From NCBI RefSeq assembly GCF_006440775.1, contig NZ_VFTZ01000001.1, positions 482,876-546,875 of the forward strand: a stretch of DNA of 64,000 bases. The letters run 5' to 3'. Below the pieces are notes generated by a model, which saw only the letters and a list, made by a program, of their open reading frames with translations, had not been told where the DNA came from and searched no databases. The DNA comes from Mesorhizobium sp. B2-7-2 (GTDB lineage: Bacteria; Pseudomonadota; Alphaproteobacteria; Rhizobiales; Rhizobiaceae). Positions 35,188 through 44,476 of the stretch are shown here, piece by piece. The position numbers were made by a program, and so were the translations under genes. Positions within the stretch are counted from its first letter, which is position 1. Every line of letters begins with the position of its first letter.

Positions 35188-35778
35188 TTACTTACTGTCG
35201 GCGGCGATGCGAACCTTGATCATGCGGTCGGGGTCGGTGACCGTGCCGTTGTCCGCCTCGTCGCCCTTCTTGATCTTGTCGACGATATCCATGCCGCCGA
35301 CCACCTTGCCGACGATGGTGTATTGGCCGTCGAGGTTCGGCGCCGGCGCGAACATGATGAAGAATTGCGAGTTGGCCGAGTTCGGGTCCTGCGAACGGGC
35401 CATGCCGACCACGCCACGCGCGAACTGCTCGCTCTGCGAAAACTCGGCCGGCAGGTCGGGAAGATCGGAGCCGCCGGTGCCGACGGCTTCGGGGTTGAAC
35501 CCCTTCTTCATGTTGCCGAATTTGACGTCGCCCGTCTGCGCCATGAAGCCGTCGATGACGCGGTGGAAGGCGACGTTGTCGTAGGCGCCGTCGCGCACCA
35601 GCTTCTTGATCTGCGCGACATGCTTGGGCGCCAGATCGGGACGCAACGCGATGGTCACGTCGCCGTCCTTGAGCATGATGATCATGGTGTTTTCCTTGTC
35701 GGCGGCGACGGCGGGCAAGGACGCCGCGAAAAGGCCGGCAAGCACGACAAGGAACGAAGCGAGCTTCTGCAGCTGCAT
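35188..35778 (-). CDS. exported peptidyl-prolyl cis-trans isomerase, cyclophilin type
   Basis: A 196-residue cyclophilin with an N-terminal signal peptide (LASFLVVLAGLFAASLPAVAA), so it is periplasmic. The catalytic segments FHRVIDGFMAQTGDVKFG and RGVVGMARSQDPNSANSQFF are intact. It is the tandem partner of the cytoplasmic cyclophilin and lies 18 bp after coaD. The pairing of exported and cytosolic copies in one operon is common in rhizobia. Confidence 0.93.
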   Translation of the reverse strand: MQLQKLASFLVVLAGLFAASLPAVAADKENTMIIMLKDGDVTIALRPDLAPKHVAQIKKLVRDGAYDNVAFHRVIDGFMAQTGDVKFGNMKKGFNPEAVGTGGSDLPDLPAEFSQSEQFARGVVGMARSQDPNSANSQFFIMFAPAPNLDGQYTIVGKVVGGMDIVDKIKKGDEADNGTVTDPDRMIKVRIAADSK

Positions 35779-35796
35779 GGGTATCTCCGGGAAAGC

Positions 35797-36297
35797 CTAT
35801 TTGGTGAACTTGGCGGCGAGCGCGCCGGCAACGGCCGCAGGCACGAACGGGCGGATATCGCCGCCCATCGACGCAATCTGGCGCACAAGTGTGGCGGTAA
35901 TGGTGCGCACCGAAGGGCTGGCGGGCAGAAAAACTGTCTGCAATTCCGGCGCCATCGTCTCGTTCATGCCGGCCATCTGCATTTCGTAATCGAGGTCGGT
36001 GCCATCGCGCAGCCCCCGGATCATGATCGAGGCGCCGTGCTTGCGGGCCGCGTCGATGACCAGCCCGTCGAAGGACACGACCTTGATACGATCGCTGTCG
36101 CGACCGAATTCGGCCTTGGTTGCGGCCTCGATCAGCTCAACGCGTTCCTCGAAGGAAAACAACGGCTTCTTGCCCGGATGAATGCCGATCGCCGCGTAGA
36201 CGATGTCGGCCACCGCCAGCGACGCTTTCAGCACATCGAGATGGCCATTGGTCAGCGGGTCGAAAGAGCCGGCGTAGAGGGCGGTGCGTTCGGTCAT
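35797..36297 (-). CDS. coaD: phosphopantetheine adenylyltransferase
   Basis: CoaD transfers AMP from ATP to 4'-phosphopantetheine, the penultimate step in coenzyme A synthesis. The 166-residue protein has the nucleotidyltransferase TNGH motif ([14 protein letters not shown]), [18 protein letters not shown] and a C-terminal [18 protein letters not shown] in place of the usual SSTxVR motif. Length is standard. It leads the coaD-cyclophilin-cyclophilin group on the minus strand. Confidence 0.95.
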   Translation of the reverse strand: MTERTALYAGSFDPLTNGHLDVLKASLAVADIVYAAIGIHPGKKPLFSFEERVELIEAATKAEFGRDSDRIKVVSFDGLVIDAARKHGASIMIRGLRDGTDLDYEMQMAGMNETMAPELQTVFLPASPSVRTITATLVRQIASMGGDIRPFVPAAVAGALAAKFTK

Positions 36298-36350
36298 GGC
36301 AGGCTTCTAGCGAGCCTCTCGAACAAAGGCAAATCTCATTGATTGCCTAG

Positions 36351-36452
36351 GGCAATTCCAGGAAAAGTGTGAGCAGTTTTCCGTCCGGAATTGCGCCAAA
36401 ACGAGGAGGCAGAGCGGTTTGCCGTTTCCGTGAAACGGTGAAACGCTCTGCC
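36351..36452. repeat. dispersed rhizobial intergenic element, composite hairpins
   Basis: CAATTCCAGGAAAAGTGTGA followed by TTTTCCGTCCGGAATTGCGC forms an inverted repeat. It is almost identical to the copy at 57363-57414. Here it is joined to a second hairpin at 36408-36452, where GGCAGAGCG pairs with CGCTCTGCC and an inner CCGTTTC/GAAACGG stem lies between them. It lies in the coaD-sORF intergenic region. Confidence 0.8.
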
Positions 36453-36589
36453 CGTGAACCTTTTCGCGCCGATGAACGACAGATGAACGCGGCAATCACG
36501 AATGTTTCACTCAGCGTTCACTAGGTTGCCGCTTCAAGGGATGAAACCAAATCCCCATGTCATCGTTGTAAGCCCAGGAGAACACGCAA

Positions 36590-36742
36590 ATGCTGATCTA
36601 TATGCTTGCCACTGCAATGACCATTGTGATGCTGATCGCGACTGCATTCGGGTTGCATCAGGAAGCAGCACGGGTGCGCGTCAAGGCCAATACCAAGCGG
36701 CTCGATGGTTTCGCCCATCGCAACGTCTACCGTCGCCACTAA
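36590..36742 (+). CDS. 50-residue single-pass membrane microprotein
   Basis: A short ORF from an ATG at 36590, with CCAGGAG nine bases upstream, to a TAA. The first 22 residues are hydrophobic (MLIYMLATAMTIVMLIATAF), followed by a strongly basic cytoplasmic tail (VRVKANTKRLDGFAHRNVYR). The topology is a single signal-anchor-like helix. A perfect 8-bp hairpin ends 30 bp after the stop, consistent with its own transcript. No family is recognised. Confidence 0.65.
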   Translation: MLIYMLATAMTIVMLIATAFGLHQEAARVRVKANTKRLDGFAHRNVYRRH

Positions 36743-36752
36743 TCATGATCGC

Positions 36753-36772
36753 ACCGGCCCAGAGGGGCCGGT
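36753..36772. terminator. bidirectional hairpin between the microprotein gene and gyrA
   Basis: ACCGGCCC (36753-36760) pairs with GGGCCGGT (36765-36772) around loop AGAG. It lies in the 41 bp between the two convergent stops. No T-run is present. Confidence 0.75.
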
Positions 36773-36783
36773 GAAGCTTGAAC

Positions 36784-39570
36784 CTATTCGCCTTCGCTCA
36801 TGTCGTCGGTGCCGGTCTCGCCTGAAGCCACGTCTTCCGCCTCTTCGTCCGACTGCGGTTCCGAAATCCGCTCCACCGATACAACCTTCTCGCCTTCGGC
36901 CGTGTTGAAGATCGTCACGCCCTTGGTGGCCCGGCTGGCGAAGCGTATGCCGTTGACCGGCACGCGGATGACCGTGCCGCCGTCCGAAACCAGCATGATC
37001 TGATCGTCATTGCCAACCGGGAAAGTCGCGACCAGCCGGCCGATCTCGGCTACCTTCGACACATCGGTGGCCCGGATACCTTTGCCGCCGCGGCCCGTCA
37101 GCCGGAAATCGTAGGACGACGAGCGCTTGCCGTAGCCATATTCGGTCACCGTGAGCACAAGCTTCTCATGCGCCTTGAGGAACTCGTAACGCTCCTCGGA
37201 AAGCTCGGCTTCCTCGCCGATTTCCTCATTGGTGAGCGCGATCTCCTCTTCCTCGCCGGCTCCGCCGGCGGCAAACCTGCGCTCCGCCGCGGCGCGCTTC
37301 AGATAGGCCGCGCGCTCTGCGGGCGACGCATCGACGTTCTCGATGATGGACATCGAGATGATGCGGTCGGTCTCGGCCATGGTTATGCCGCGCACGCCGA
37401 TGGAATTGCGGCTCTGGAACACACGCACATCGGAGACCCGGAAACGGATGCACTGGCCGGAATTCGCGGTCAGAAGCACATCGTCATTGTCGGTGCAGGT
37501 CTCGACGCCGAGGATCTCGTCGCCCTCTTCCTCCAGCTTCATGGCGATCTTGCCGTTGCGGTTGACCTGGACGAAGTCGGACAGCTTGTTGCGGCGCACG
37601 GTGCCGCGCGTGGTCGCGAACATCACATCGAGCTCGCCCCAGCTGGTTTCGTCCTCCGGCAGCGGCATGATCGTCGTGATGCGCTCGCCCTGCTCGAGCG
37701 GCAGCATGTTGATCAGCGCCTTGCCGCGCGATTGCGGGTTGCCGATCGGCAGCCGCCAGACCTTTTCCTTGTAGACGATGCCGCGCGATGAGAAGAACAG
37801 CACCGGCGTGTGCGTGTTGGCCACGAACAGGCGGGTGACGAAATCCTCCTCCTTGGTCGACATGCCGGAGCGGCCCTTGCCGCCGCGGCGCTGCGCCCGG
37901 TAGAGCGAAAGCGGCACGCGCTTGATGTAGCCGGAATGGCTGACGGTGACGACCATGTCCTCGCGCTGGATCAGGTCCTCGTCTTCCATATCCGAACCGC
38001 CGTCGGTCAGCTCGGTGCGGCGCGGTGTGCCGAACTCGTCGCGGACCGCGACCAGCTCGTCCTTGACGATCTGCTGGATGCGCGCGCGCGATGACAAAAT
38101 ATCAAGGAAATCGACGATTTCAGCGCCGATCTGGTTCAATTCGTCGGCGATCTCGTCGCGGCCGAGGGCGGTCAGGCGCTGCAGGCGCAGGTCAAGAATG
38201 GCGCGCGCCTGTTCCTCGGACAGATTATAGGTGCCGTCTTCGTTGATGCGATGGCGCGGATCGTCGATCAACTGGATCAGCGGAGCGACATCGTGTGACG
38301 GCCAGCGCCGCTCCATCAACTGCTCGCGTGCCGTCTGCGGATCCGGCGCGGTGCGGATCAGCTTGATCACCTCGTCGATGTTGGCGACCGCAATCGCCAG
38401 ACCGACCAACACATGCGCCCGCTCGCGCGCCTTGCGCAGCAGATACTTCGTGCGACGGCTGACGACTTCCTCGCGGAAGCCGACAAAGGCCTTCAGCATG
38501 TCGATCAGCGTCAGCACTTCCGGCTTGCCGCCGTTGAGCGCCACCATATTGGCGCCGAACGAGGTTTGCAGCGGCGTGAAACGGTAGAGCTGGTTGAGGA
38601 CAACGTCGGCTACGGCGTCGCGCTTCAACTCCACTACGACGCGGTAGCCCTGGCGGTCGCTCTCGTCGCGGATGTCGGAAATGCCCTCGATGCGCTTGTC
38701 GCGGACCAGCTCGGCCATCTTCTCGATCATCGAGGCCTTGTTCACCTGATAGGGAATCTCGGTGACGATGATGGATTCGCGGTCATTGCCGCGCTGCTCG
38801 ATCTCGACTCGGCCGCGCATGACGATCGAGCCGCGGCCCGTCGAATAGGCATTGTAGATGCCCGAACGGCCAAGCACGATGCCGCCGGTCGGGAAATCCG
38901 GACCGGGCACGATCTCCATCAGCGCCGTCAGGTCGACCGCCGGATTGTCGATGAGAGCGATGGCGCCGTTGCAGACCTCGACGAGATTGTGCGGTGGAAT
39001 GTTGGTGGCCATGCCGACGGCGATGCCGCCGGAGCCGTTGACCAGAAGGTTCGGGAAGCGGGCCGGCAGTACCTTGGGCTCGCTGCCGGACGCGTCGTAA
39101 GTATCCTGGAAATCGACGGTTTCCTTGTCGATGTCCTCCAAGAGCTCATGCGCGACCTTGGTGAGCCTGGATTCGGTGTAGCGCATCGCCGCCGGCGGAT
39201 CGCCGTCGATCGAGCCGAAATTGCCCTGACCGTCGATCAGCGGCACGCGCAGCGACCAGTCCTGCGCCATGCGCACCAGCGCGTCATAGATCGAGGCATC
39301 GCCATGCGGATGGTATTTACCCATCACGTCGGCGACCGGGCGGGCCGATTTCACATATTTGCGGTTCCAGTGGTAGCCGCTCTCATGCGAGGCATAGAGG
39401 ATGCGGCGATGCACCGGCTTCAGGCCGTCGCGCACGTCGGGCAGCGCACGGCTGACGATCACGCTCATGGCGTAATCGAGATAGGAGCGCTGCATCTCCT
39501 CGATGATCGAAATCGGCTCGATGCCGGTGGGGCCGCCGTCCGGCCCGCGCGGTGTCTTCTGGTCGGTCAA
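36784..39570 (-). CDS. gyrA: DNA gyrase subunit A
   Basis: GyrA cuts and rejoins DNA in the ATP-driven supercoiling cycle with GyrB. The 928-residue protein has the catalytic Tyr131 ([10 protein letters not shown]), the quinolone region [16 protein letters not shown] and a C-terminal beta-pinwheel with the GyrA-box [12 protein letters not shown]. At the position of E. coli Ser83 the residue is Ala92, which in other alphaproteobacteria is natural and goes with low intrinsic quinolone sensitivity. The acidic residue equal to Asp87 is kept. The C-terminal tail is very acidic ([17 protein letters not shown]). Confidence 0.98.
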   Translation of the reverse strand: MTDQKTPRGPDGGPTGIEPISIIEEMQRSYLDYAMSVIVSRALPDVRDGLKPVHRRILYASHESGYHWNRKYVKSARPVADVMGKYHPHGDASIYDALVRMAQDWSLRVPLIDGQGNFGSIDGDPPAAMRYTESRLTKVAHELLEDIDKETVDFQDTYDASGSEPKVLPARFPNLLVNGSGGIAVGMATNIPPHNLVEVCNGAIALIDNPAVDLTALMEIVPGPDFPTGGIVLGRSGIYNAYSTGRGSIVMRGRVEIEQRGNDRESIIVTEIPYQVNKASMIEKMAELVRDKRIEGISDIRDESDRQGYRVVVELKRDAVADVVLNQLYRFTPLQTSFGANMVALNGGKPEVLTLIDMLKAFVGFREEVVSRRTKYLLRKARERAHVLVGLAIAVANIDEVIKLIRTAPDPQTAREQLMERRWPSHDVAPLIQLIDDPRHRINEDGTYNLSEEQARAILDLRLQRLTALGRDEIADELNQIGAEIVDFLDILSSRARIQQIVKDELVAVRDEFGTPRRTELTDGGSDMEDEDLIQREDMVVTVSHSGYIKRVPLSLYRAQRRGGKGRSGMSTKEEDFVTRLFVANTHTPVLFFSSRGIVYKEKVWRLPIGNPQSRGKALINMLPLEQGERITTIMPLPEDETSWGELDVMFATTRGTVRRNKLSDFVQVNRNGKIAMKLEEEGDEILGVETCTDNDDVLLTANSGQCIRFRVSDVRVFQSRNSIGVRGITMAETDRIISMSIIENVDASPAERAAYLKRAAAERRFAAGGAGEEEEIALTNEEIGEEAELSEERYEFLKAHEKLVLTVTEYGYGKRSSSYDFRLTGRGGKGIRATDVSKVAEIGRLVATFPVGNDDQIMLVSDGGTVIRVPVNGIRFASRATKGVTIFNTAEGEKVVSVERISEPQSDEEAEDVASGETGTDDMSEGE

Positions 39571-39733
39571 ATCAGGTCACAATCCAGTCGGGAATCACTC
39601 ACCGCTTATATAGGAAGCCTCGCCGAAACTCCAATGTCAGCCGGACTTTTCCAGAGACAATTTTGATGGCAATTTCAAATGGATATCGCTGATTGCGACG
39701 ATATGGCCAAGGTCGATTTCGCTTCGGCCGGCG

Positions 39734-40564
39734 TCAGCGTCCTCTGGTCCGTCTGGCGCGATAGGCGCCGGGAGCTTGTCCCATCTCGCGCCGGAACCGG
39801 CGGTTGAAGGTCGACAGATCGTTAAAGCCAGCATCGAAGGCGATCGTCGAGATCGCCGCGCCCGAGCTGCGCAGACGCACCGCGGCGCGGTGCAGCCTCG
39901 TCCTCAGCAGGAACTGATAGGGCGTCATGCCAGCAACCTGCCGGAACGTGCGCAGGAAGTGAAACGGGCTTGTCGCCGTGCCGGCGGCGAGCTTGGTCAG
40001 CGACAATGGTCGATCGGCGTTGAGCTCGATCAGCCGCACCGCCTCGGCAACGCGTTTCTGGTCGCGGCGGCTGGGCGCCCGGCTAGGTGTGGAAGTGTCG
40101 GCCGCAGCCGTAGCGACCGCCCCGGCCATGCGCAGGCCGAGTTCCTCGAATGCCTCGCCGTCGCCCGCTTCCCGTGCCGCTTCCGCCTCGGCCAGCAGAG
40201 GCGCCAGCGCCGGCAAGGGCGGCAGGCGCGGATGGGTAAAGCCGAGCCGTTTCACATCCGGCAGGTCGGCCAGGACGCGCTCCAGATAGGCCGGCGAAAA
40301 ATGGAAGGAGAGGCAGCGGTCGCCGGCGCCGTGCTCATGCCCGCATTCATAGCAGGCGCCGGGATTGCCGAGCAGGATGGCGCCCGGCGCCAGCATCGCC
40401 GTGCCTTGGCGCGTGCGATAGCGGAACGCGCCCCTGGTCACGGCGGCGACGCAAAAGCTGCAATGCTCTTCCTCGAATGGCTTGTCGCCGGCGATGGCCG
40501 TGCACACGACGTCGGACACCTGCCAGCCATGTCCGGAAGCCAGAGTTTTCTGCGCGGTCGCCAT
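39734..40564 (-). CDS. AraC-family transcriptional regulator
   Basis: The 276-residue protein has an N-terminal cupin-like sensing domain with Cys/His residues (CSFCVAAV, CYECGHEHGAGDRC) that could bind a metal or respond to redox. A C-terminal double HTH of AraC type follows: PLSLTKLAAGTATSPFHFLRT and ISTIAFDAGFNDLSTFNRRF. It is divergent from the hypothetical gene at 40650, so that gene is a plausible target. Confidence 0.9.
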   Translation of the reverse strand: MATAQKTLASGHGWQVSDVVCTAIAGDKPFEEEHCSFCVAAVTRGAFRYRTRQGTAMLAPGAILLGNPGACYECGHEHGAGDRCLSFHFSPAYLERVLADLPDVKRLGFTHPRLPPLPALAPLLAEAEAAREAGDGEAFEELGLRMAGAVATAAADTSTPSRAPSRRDQKRVAEAVRLIELNADRPLSLTKLAAGTATSPFHFLRTFRQVAGMTPYQFLLRTRLHRAAVRLRSSGAAISTIAFDAGFNDLSTFNRRFRREMGQAPGAYRARRTRGR

Positions 40565-40649
40565 GGCTGAAAGATAGCAATTTTTCCCAAGCGCAGAACC
40601 CTGCCATACCGCTATTGCTGGCCCTCTCCTGACAAACGAGGCAGCAACA

Positions 40650-41183
40650 ATGACAGATCCCTTTGCCGAGGCCCTGCACAGCGACGGCCCAAAACCGGAC
40701 CTTGCCGAGAAGCTGAGGCTCTATGGCCGCTTCATCGGCGCCTGGACGTTCGATGCCACACGCATTCTCGAGGATGGCACAAGGCTCACGGGTCGCGGCG
40801 AAGTGCATTTCGGCTGGGTTCTCGAAGGCCGCGCCGTGCAGGACGTCTGGATCTTGCCCGCGCGGAACACCGGGGCCCAGACTTCGCTCGGAGCATGGAC
40901 CTTCTACGGCACCACATTGCGTGTCTACGATCCGGGCGCCGACGCCTGGCATATCTTCTGGAGCGATCCGCGCAACCAGTATTACAGCCGCCAACTCGGC
41001 CACGCCGAGGACGGCACGATCGTCCAGGTCGGTACCGACGGCACCGGCGCGTCTGTGCGCTGGAGCTTTTCACGCATTACCGAAAAATCGTTTCGCTGGC
41101 TCGGCGAGCGCTCGCATGATGGCGGCGCGACCTGGCGCATGGAGGTCGAGCTTCTGGCTCGCCGCCTAAATGAACCTCGATAG
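40650..41183 (+). CDS. hypothetical protein, beta-rich, divergent from AraC regulator
   Basis: A 177-residue soluble protein rich in Trp, Tyr and Gly, with alternating strands (GAWTFDATRIL, GEVHFGWVLEGRAVQDVWIL, WHIFWSDPRNQYYSRQLG). It suggests a lipocalin-like or SRPBCC-type beta barrel. There is no signal peptide. I do not recognise a family of known function. The 85-bp gap to the AraC-type regulator probably holds both promoters. Confidence 0.8.
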   Translation: MTDPFAEALHSDGPKPDLAEKLRLYGRFIGAWTFDATRILEDGTRLTGRGEVHFGWVLEGRAVQDVWILPARNTGAQTSLGAWTFYGTTLRVYDPGADAWHIFWSDPRNQYYSRQLGHAEDGTIVQVGTDGTGASVRWSFSRITEKSFRWLGERSHDGGATWRMEVELLARRLNEPR

Positions 41184-41331
41184 CGATCGAAAAGCCGCAA
41201 GGAATTGAAAGTAGCGATCCTTCGCGCCTGCTTTCACAGCTTCGCACACCATTTCCTTCCGCTTTCCAGCGCCCGGGCTTTGCTCTACCAATTGCGGAGA
41301 CTGGGCTTCGCCCGGCGGGAGGGGACCAGCG

Positions 41332-41961
41332 ATGCCGAGTTTCGACAGCCTGTTCAACGCCTTCGTCACCATCCTGGTGACCATCGACCCGCCGGGACTG
41401 GCGCCGCTGTTCCTTGCCGTGACGCGCGGCATGAACCGTGACGAGCGCCAGCAGGTTTCGGTCCGCGCCTCGGTGATCGGCTTCCTGGTCATGGCGTTGT
41501 TTGCGATTGCCGGCGCCTCGATCCTGTCGGTGTTCGGCATAACGCTGCCGGCCTTCCGCGTCGCCGGCGGCTTCCTCTTGTTCTTCATCGCCTTCGAAAT
41601 GGTGTTCGAGCGCCGCCAGGACCGCAAAGAGAAGATCGGCGACGTCGCCATCACCAAGGACATGATTCACAACATAGCCGCCTTCCCGCTGGCAATCCCG
41701 CTGATCGCCGGTCCGGGCGCCATCTCGGCAACCGTGCTGCTGGCGGGCTCCTTCCAGGGTTTTGGCGCACAGGCGGCGCTGGTCGGCATCATAGCGATCT
41801 GCCTGGTGATCACCTTTCTGGTTTTCGTGCTGTCCGAGCGCATCGACCGCATCCTCGGCCAGACCGGCCGCTCGATCCTGACCCGTCTGCTCGGTGTGAT
41901 CCTCGCGGCGCTTGCCGTGCAGTTCGTGGCGGACGGCATCAAGGCGCTGATGGCCGCTTGA
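41332..41961 (+). CDS. MarC family integral membrane protein
   Basis: A 209-residue protein with six hydrophobic segments typical of MarC/UPF0056, including FVTILVTIDPPGLAPLFLAV with the conserved DPPG turn and IAAFPLAIPLIAGPGAISA with the conserved PLAIPLIAGPG. The transport role is unproven; E. coli MarC itself is not a drug exporter. The GAGGGGACCAGCG upstream of the ATG supplies the ribosome site. Five heptamer repeats follow the gene directly. Confidence 0.93.
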   Translation: MPSFDSLFNAFVTILVTIDPPGLAPLFLAVTRGMNRDERQQVSVRASVIGFLVMALFAIAGASILSVFGITLPAFRVAGGFLLFFIAFEMVFERRQDRKEKIGDVAITKDMIHNIAAFPLAIPLIAGPGAISATVLLAGSFQGFGAQAALVGIIAICLVITFLVFVLSERIDRILGQTGRSILTRLLGVILAALAVQFVADGIKALMAA

Positions 41962-41970
41962 ACAATATCC

Positions 41971-42012
41971 TAATGCCTAATGCCTAATGCCTAATGCCTA
42001 ATGCCTACCGCC
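41971..42012. repeat. TAATGCC heptamer tandem array
   Basis: Five perfect copies of TAATGCC run from 41971 to 42005, followed by a degenerate TACCGCC at 42006-42012. The array fills the gap between the convergent marC and osmC stops and abuts the osmC stop codon. It has the same 7-bp period as the arrays bounding the S23 element but a different sequence. Confidence 0.9.
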
Positions 42013-42438
42013 TTACTTCGCCGCCGTATCGACGATCTCGAAATCGTGCGTGATCGTCGCGGTCTTCGCCATCATGGCTGAAGCAGAGCAGTATTTTTCG
42101 ATCGACAGATCGATCGCGCGTTTCACCTTGTCGTGCGACAGGGCCCTGCCCTTGACGATGAAATGCATGTGGATGCGGGTGAACACTTTTGGATCGGCCT
42201 CGGCTCGGTCGGCGTCGAGCTCGACCACGCAATCCTCGACCGCCTCGCGGCCCTTCTCGAGGATGTGCACGACATCATAGGCCGAGCAGCCGCCGGTGCC
42301 GATCAGCACCAGTTCCATCGGGCTCGGTCCCGGCGTCTTGCCATCCGGCCCGTGCGCCGTGCCCAGCACGACCTTGTGGCCGCTGCCGGACTCGCCGACG
42401 AAAGTGCGTTCCTCGACCCATTTGACGCGTGCTTTCAC
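42013..42438 (-). CDS. OsmC family peroxidase-like protein
   Basis: A 141-residue OsmC/Ohr-like protein. The resolving Cys lies in GTGGCSAYDVVHILEKGR; the N-terminal Cys of true Ohr proteins is replaced, so this belongs to the general OsmC subgroup. C-terminal KYCSASAMMAKTATI holds another conserved Cys. It would reduce organic hydroperoxides. The stop sits at the edge of the TAATGCC array. Confidence 0.9.
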   Translation of the reverse strand: MKARVKWVEERTFVGESGSGHKVVLGTAHGPDGKTPGPSPMELVLIGTGGCSAYDVVHILEKGREAVEDCVVELDADRAEADPKVFTRIHMHFIVKGRALSHDKVKRAIDLSIEKYCSASAMMAKTATITHDFEIVDTAAK

Positions 42439-42467
42439 GTTGATCTTCCTTACGAGGTTTGCGTCGC

Positions 42468-42869
42468 CTACTGGCCGAACACGACGGCATGCATGATCCG
42501 GCCGGGCAGCAGCGTGAAGATGCCGGCGCCGACCAGCGCGAACAGATAGAGCTTGATCATGGCGCCGCGATGCGCGGTTACCTTATGCGTGTGCGCATAC
42601 CAGGTCGCCAGCGGCACGGTGACCAGCACCAGGATCGACAACAGATGGATCGGGCTGAACGGACCGACGAGCCGGATCTGCTGGATCCAGAAGCTCGATA
42701 TGGCGATGACCAGCATCAACGCCACCCAACTGTAGCCCAGCACACGATGACGCACAGTACCTTTCGGCAGCGCCAGCTGGGCGCCGCCGATGGCTAAAGC
42801 GGCGAAGGCCGCGAATGCATGCCACGGAATGGGAGGCGACGCCGACAAAAGCGGTCCGAGCGACATCAC
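42468..42869 (-). CDS. DUF2306 membrane protein
   Basis: A 133-residue protein with four hydrophobic segments: WHAFAAFAALAIGGAQLAL, RVLGYSWVALMLVIAISSFW, IHLLSILVLVTVPLATWY and MIKLYLFALVGAGIFTLLPG. His residues recur at helix ends (RHRVLGYSW, AHRGAMIK), a pattern that would suit a cytochrome-like or metal-binding membrane protein. It resembles DUF2306 proteins of unknown role. It lies between osmC and ssb on the same strand. Confidence 0.85.
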   Translation of the reverse strand: MMSLGPLLSASPPIPWHAFAAFAALAIGGAQLALPKGTVRHRVLGYSWVALMLVIAISSFWIQQIRLVGPFSPIHLLSILVLVTVPLATWYAHTHKVTAHRGAMIKLYLFALVGAGIFTLLPGRIMHAVVFGQ

Positions 42870-42900
42870 GCCTTCCCCTTAGACGGCCGTTTCGAGACGC

Positions 42901-43425
42901 TTAGAACGGGATCTCGTCGTCCAGCTCGCGTGACGAGCCGCCGCCACCGCCGCCCCTGGAGCTGCCACTGCCGCCGCGGTTGAAGCTTTCATTCGGGCTG
43001 GACTGGCCGAAATCCGAGCCACGGCTGTTGCCGCCGCCGGAATAATTGCCGACCTGGCCGCCGCCCCCCTCGCCGCGCGCGTCGAGCATCTGCAGCTCGC
43101 CTCGGAATTTCTGCAGCACGACCTCGGTGGTGTATTTGTCGGCACCGGTCTGGTCTTGCCATTTGCGGGTCTGCAGCTGGCCCTCGACATAGACCTTCAT
43201 GCCCTTCTTCAAATACTGCTCGGCCACCTTGGCGAGCTGGTCGTTGAAAATGACGACGTTATGCCACTCGGTCTTTTCCTTACGCTCGCCCGAGTTCTTG
43301 TCGCGCCAGCTTTCCGACGTGGCGATGCGAATGTTGACGACCGGATCACCGGAATTCAGGCGGCGGATTTCAGGATCCGCTCCGAGATTGCCGACCAGAA
43401 TGACCTTGTTGACGCTACCCGCCAT
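42901..43425 (-). CDS. ssb: single-stranded DNA-binding protein
   Basis: SSB coats single-stranded DNA during replication and repair and recruits partners through its tip. The 174-residue protein has an N-terminal OB fold ([38 protein letters not shown]), a Gly/Ser-rich linker and the acidic C-terminal DDEIPF tip. A LexA box (GTTC-N7-GTTC) lies about 103-117 bp upstream, so it belongs to the SOS regulon. uvrA, which has a matching box, is 2.8 kb away on the other strand. Confidence 0.97.
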   Translation of the reverse strand: MAGSVNKVILVGNLGADPEIRRLNSGDPVVNIRIATSESWRDKNSGERKEKTEWHNVVIFNDQLAKVAEQYLKKGMKVYVEGQLQTRKWQDQTGADKYTTEVVLQKFRGELQMLDARGEGGGGQVGNYSGGGNSRGSDFGQSSPNESFNRGGSGSSRGGGGGGSSRELDDEIPF

Positions 43426-43527
43426 CTTACTTCTCCGCGCTCATCCGAAACAAATTTCAAGTCGCTCACCTTACAGCCTGCAGGTCGTCGCCGCCCGCAA
43501 AAGGCTGGCTTTTCCCACAAGGTTTTT

Positions 43528-43542
43528 GTTCTCTTTTCGTTC
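43528..43542. promoter_or_regulatory. LexA operator (SOS box) upstream of ssb
   Basis: GTTC (43528-43531), seven bases, GTTC (43539-43542) is a perfect match to the alphaproteobacterial LexA site GTTC-N7-GTTC. It lies 103 bp before the ssb start codon. Confidence 0.85.
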
Positions 43543-43636
43543 TAGTCATAGCTGCACTTTCTGTCAAGGAATGTCAGCAAAGGCAGGCTTGAACGTGCGT
43601 CTTGATATGGCGATCAAATAGGAGCTTGCCAAATCG

Positions 43637-43652
43637 ATAAGTATCGACTTAT
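43637..43652. promoter_or_regulatory. probable ArsR-type operator
   Basis: ATAAGT-ATCG-ACTTAT is a perfect inverted repeat ending nine bases before the ATG of the ArsR-family gene. Its place and symmetry fit an autoregulatory ArsR operator. Confidence 0.65.
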
Positions 43653-43661
43653 GCTTCTGCC

Positions 43662-43976
43662 ATGATCGAAGCAGAGATTTTTCGCGCTCTGGCCGACCCG
43701 ACGCGACGCGCGGTTTACGAGCGGCTGACCGCTGACGAGATGAGTGTGAGCGAGCTGCGCGCCGGCATGAGCGTGTCCCAGCCGGCGGTCTCGCAGCACC
43801 TTGCCGTGCTGCGAGGCGCCGGCCTGGTGGTCGAGCGACGCGCCGGCCGTAACGCCTATTACCGCGCCGATCCGCAAGGGCTCGACCCGCTGCTCGGCTG
43901 GATCGAACGCTACCGCGCCTTCTGGCCGGAACGCATCGAGAAGTTGAAGACGGTTCTGAAGGGAATGGACCAATGA
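43662..43976 (+). CDS. ArsR-family transcriptional regulator
   Basis: A 104-residue winged-helix protein: FRALADPTRRAVYERL, LRAGMSVSQPAVSQHLAVL recognition helix, and GRNAYYRADPQGLDPLLGW. The metal-binding Cys residues of ArsR/SmtB are missing, so it is of the group paired with SRPBCC proteins. Its last four bases overlap the next gene (ATGA). A palindrome just upstream of the start is a likely operator. Confidence 0.93.
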   Translation: MIEAEIFRALADPTRRAVYERLTADEMSVSELRAGMSVSQPAVSQHLAVLRGAGLVVERRAGRNAYYRADPQGLDPLLGWIERYRAFWPERIEKLKTVLKGMDQ

Positions 43977-44449
43977 CGGCAACCGAAAACCCGACGGTCA
44001 ATGAAGCGCCGCTCTGCTTTGAGTGCGACCTTCCAGATCCGCCGGAAAAAGTCTGGCGGGCATTGACCGAGCCGGAACTGCTGGCGGCCTGGATGATGCC
44101 GAACGACATGAAGGCGGAAGCCGGCGCCCGCTTTGCCTTTGCCGGACCGGATGAACCGATCGAATGCGAGGTGCTCGAGGCCGAGCACGGGAAGCTGCTG
44201 CGCTATTCCTGGCATCAGCGGCCCGACGCGAACGACCGCGACGGGTTTCCCGCCTTCGACAGCATCGTCACCTTCACGCTGGTGCGCACCGCCTCAGGCG
44301 GCACGCATCTCAGCATCGTCCATGACGGCTTCGTGCCGGTGGCGGAACCTGTCCTCGCCATTGCCGGAGCCGGCTGCGGGCTCTCGCTTCACGCGCGCAA
44401 GAACCCGATCGCCGCCAACGCGCCCTGCATGATGCTGCGCGCGGCCTGA
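43973..44449 (+). CDS. SRPBCC (AHSA1-like) domain protein
   Basis: The 158-residue protein has the activator-of-Hsp90 / START-like fold: FECDLPDPPEKVWRALTEPE, LLAAWMMPNDMKAEAGARF, LRYSWHQR and TFTLVRTASGGTHLSI. It should bind a hydrophobic ligand. It is translationally coupled to the ArsR regulator, the common partner in such pairs. clpP follows after 27 bp on the same strand and may be cotranscribed. Confidence 0.9.
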   Translation: MTATENPTVNEAPLCFECDLPDPPEKVWRALTEPELLAAWMMPNDMKAEAGARFAFAGPDEPIECEVLEAEHGKLLRYSWHQRPDANDRDGFPAFDSIVTFTLVRTASGGTHLSIVHDGFVPVAEPVLAIAGAGCGLSLHARKNPIAANAPCMMLRAA

Positions 44450-44476
44450 TCAACGAAAAAACCGAGGAGATCCGAC

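Noticed and set aside
41971..42012. TAATGCC array as a small CRISPR
   Set aside because: Units are 7 bp with no spacers; this is a simple tandem repeat.
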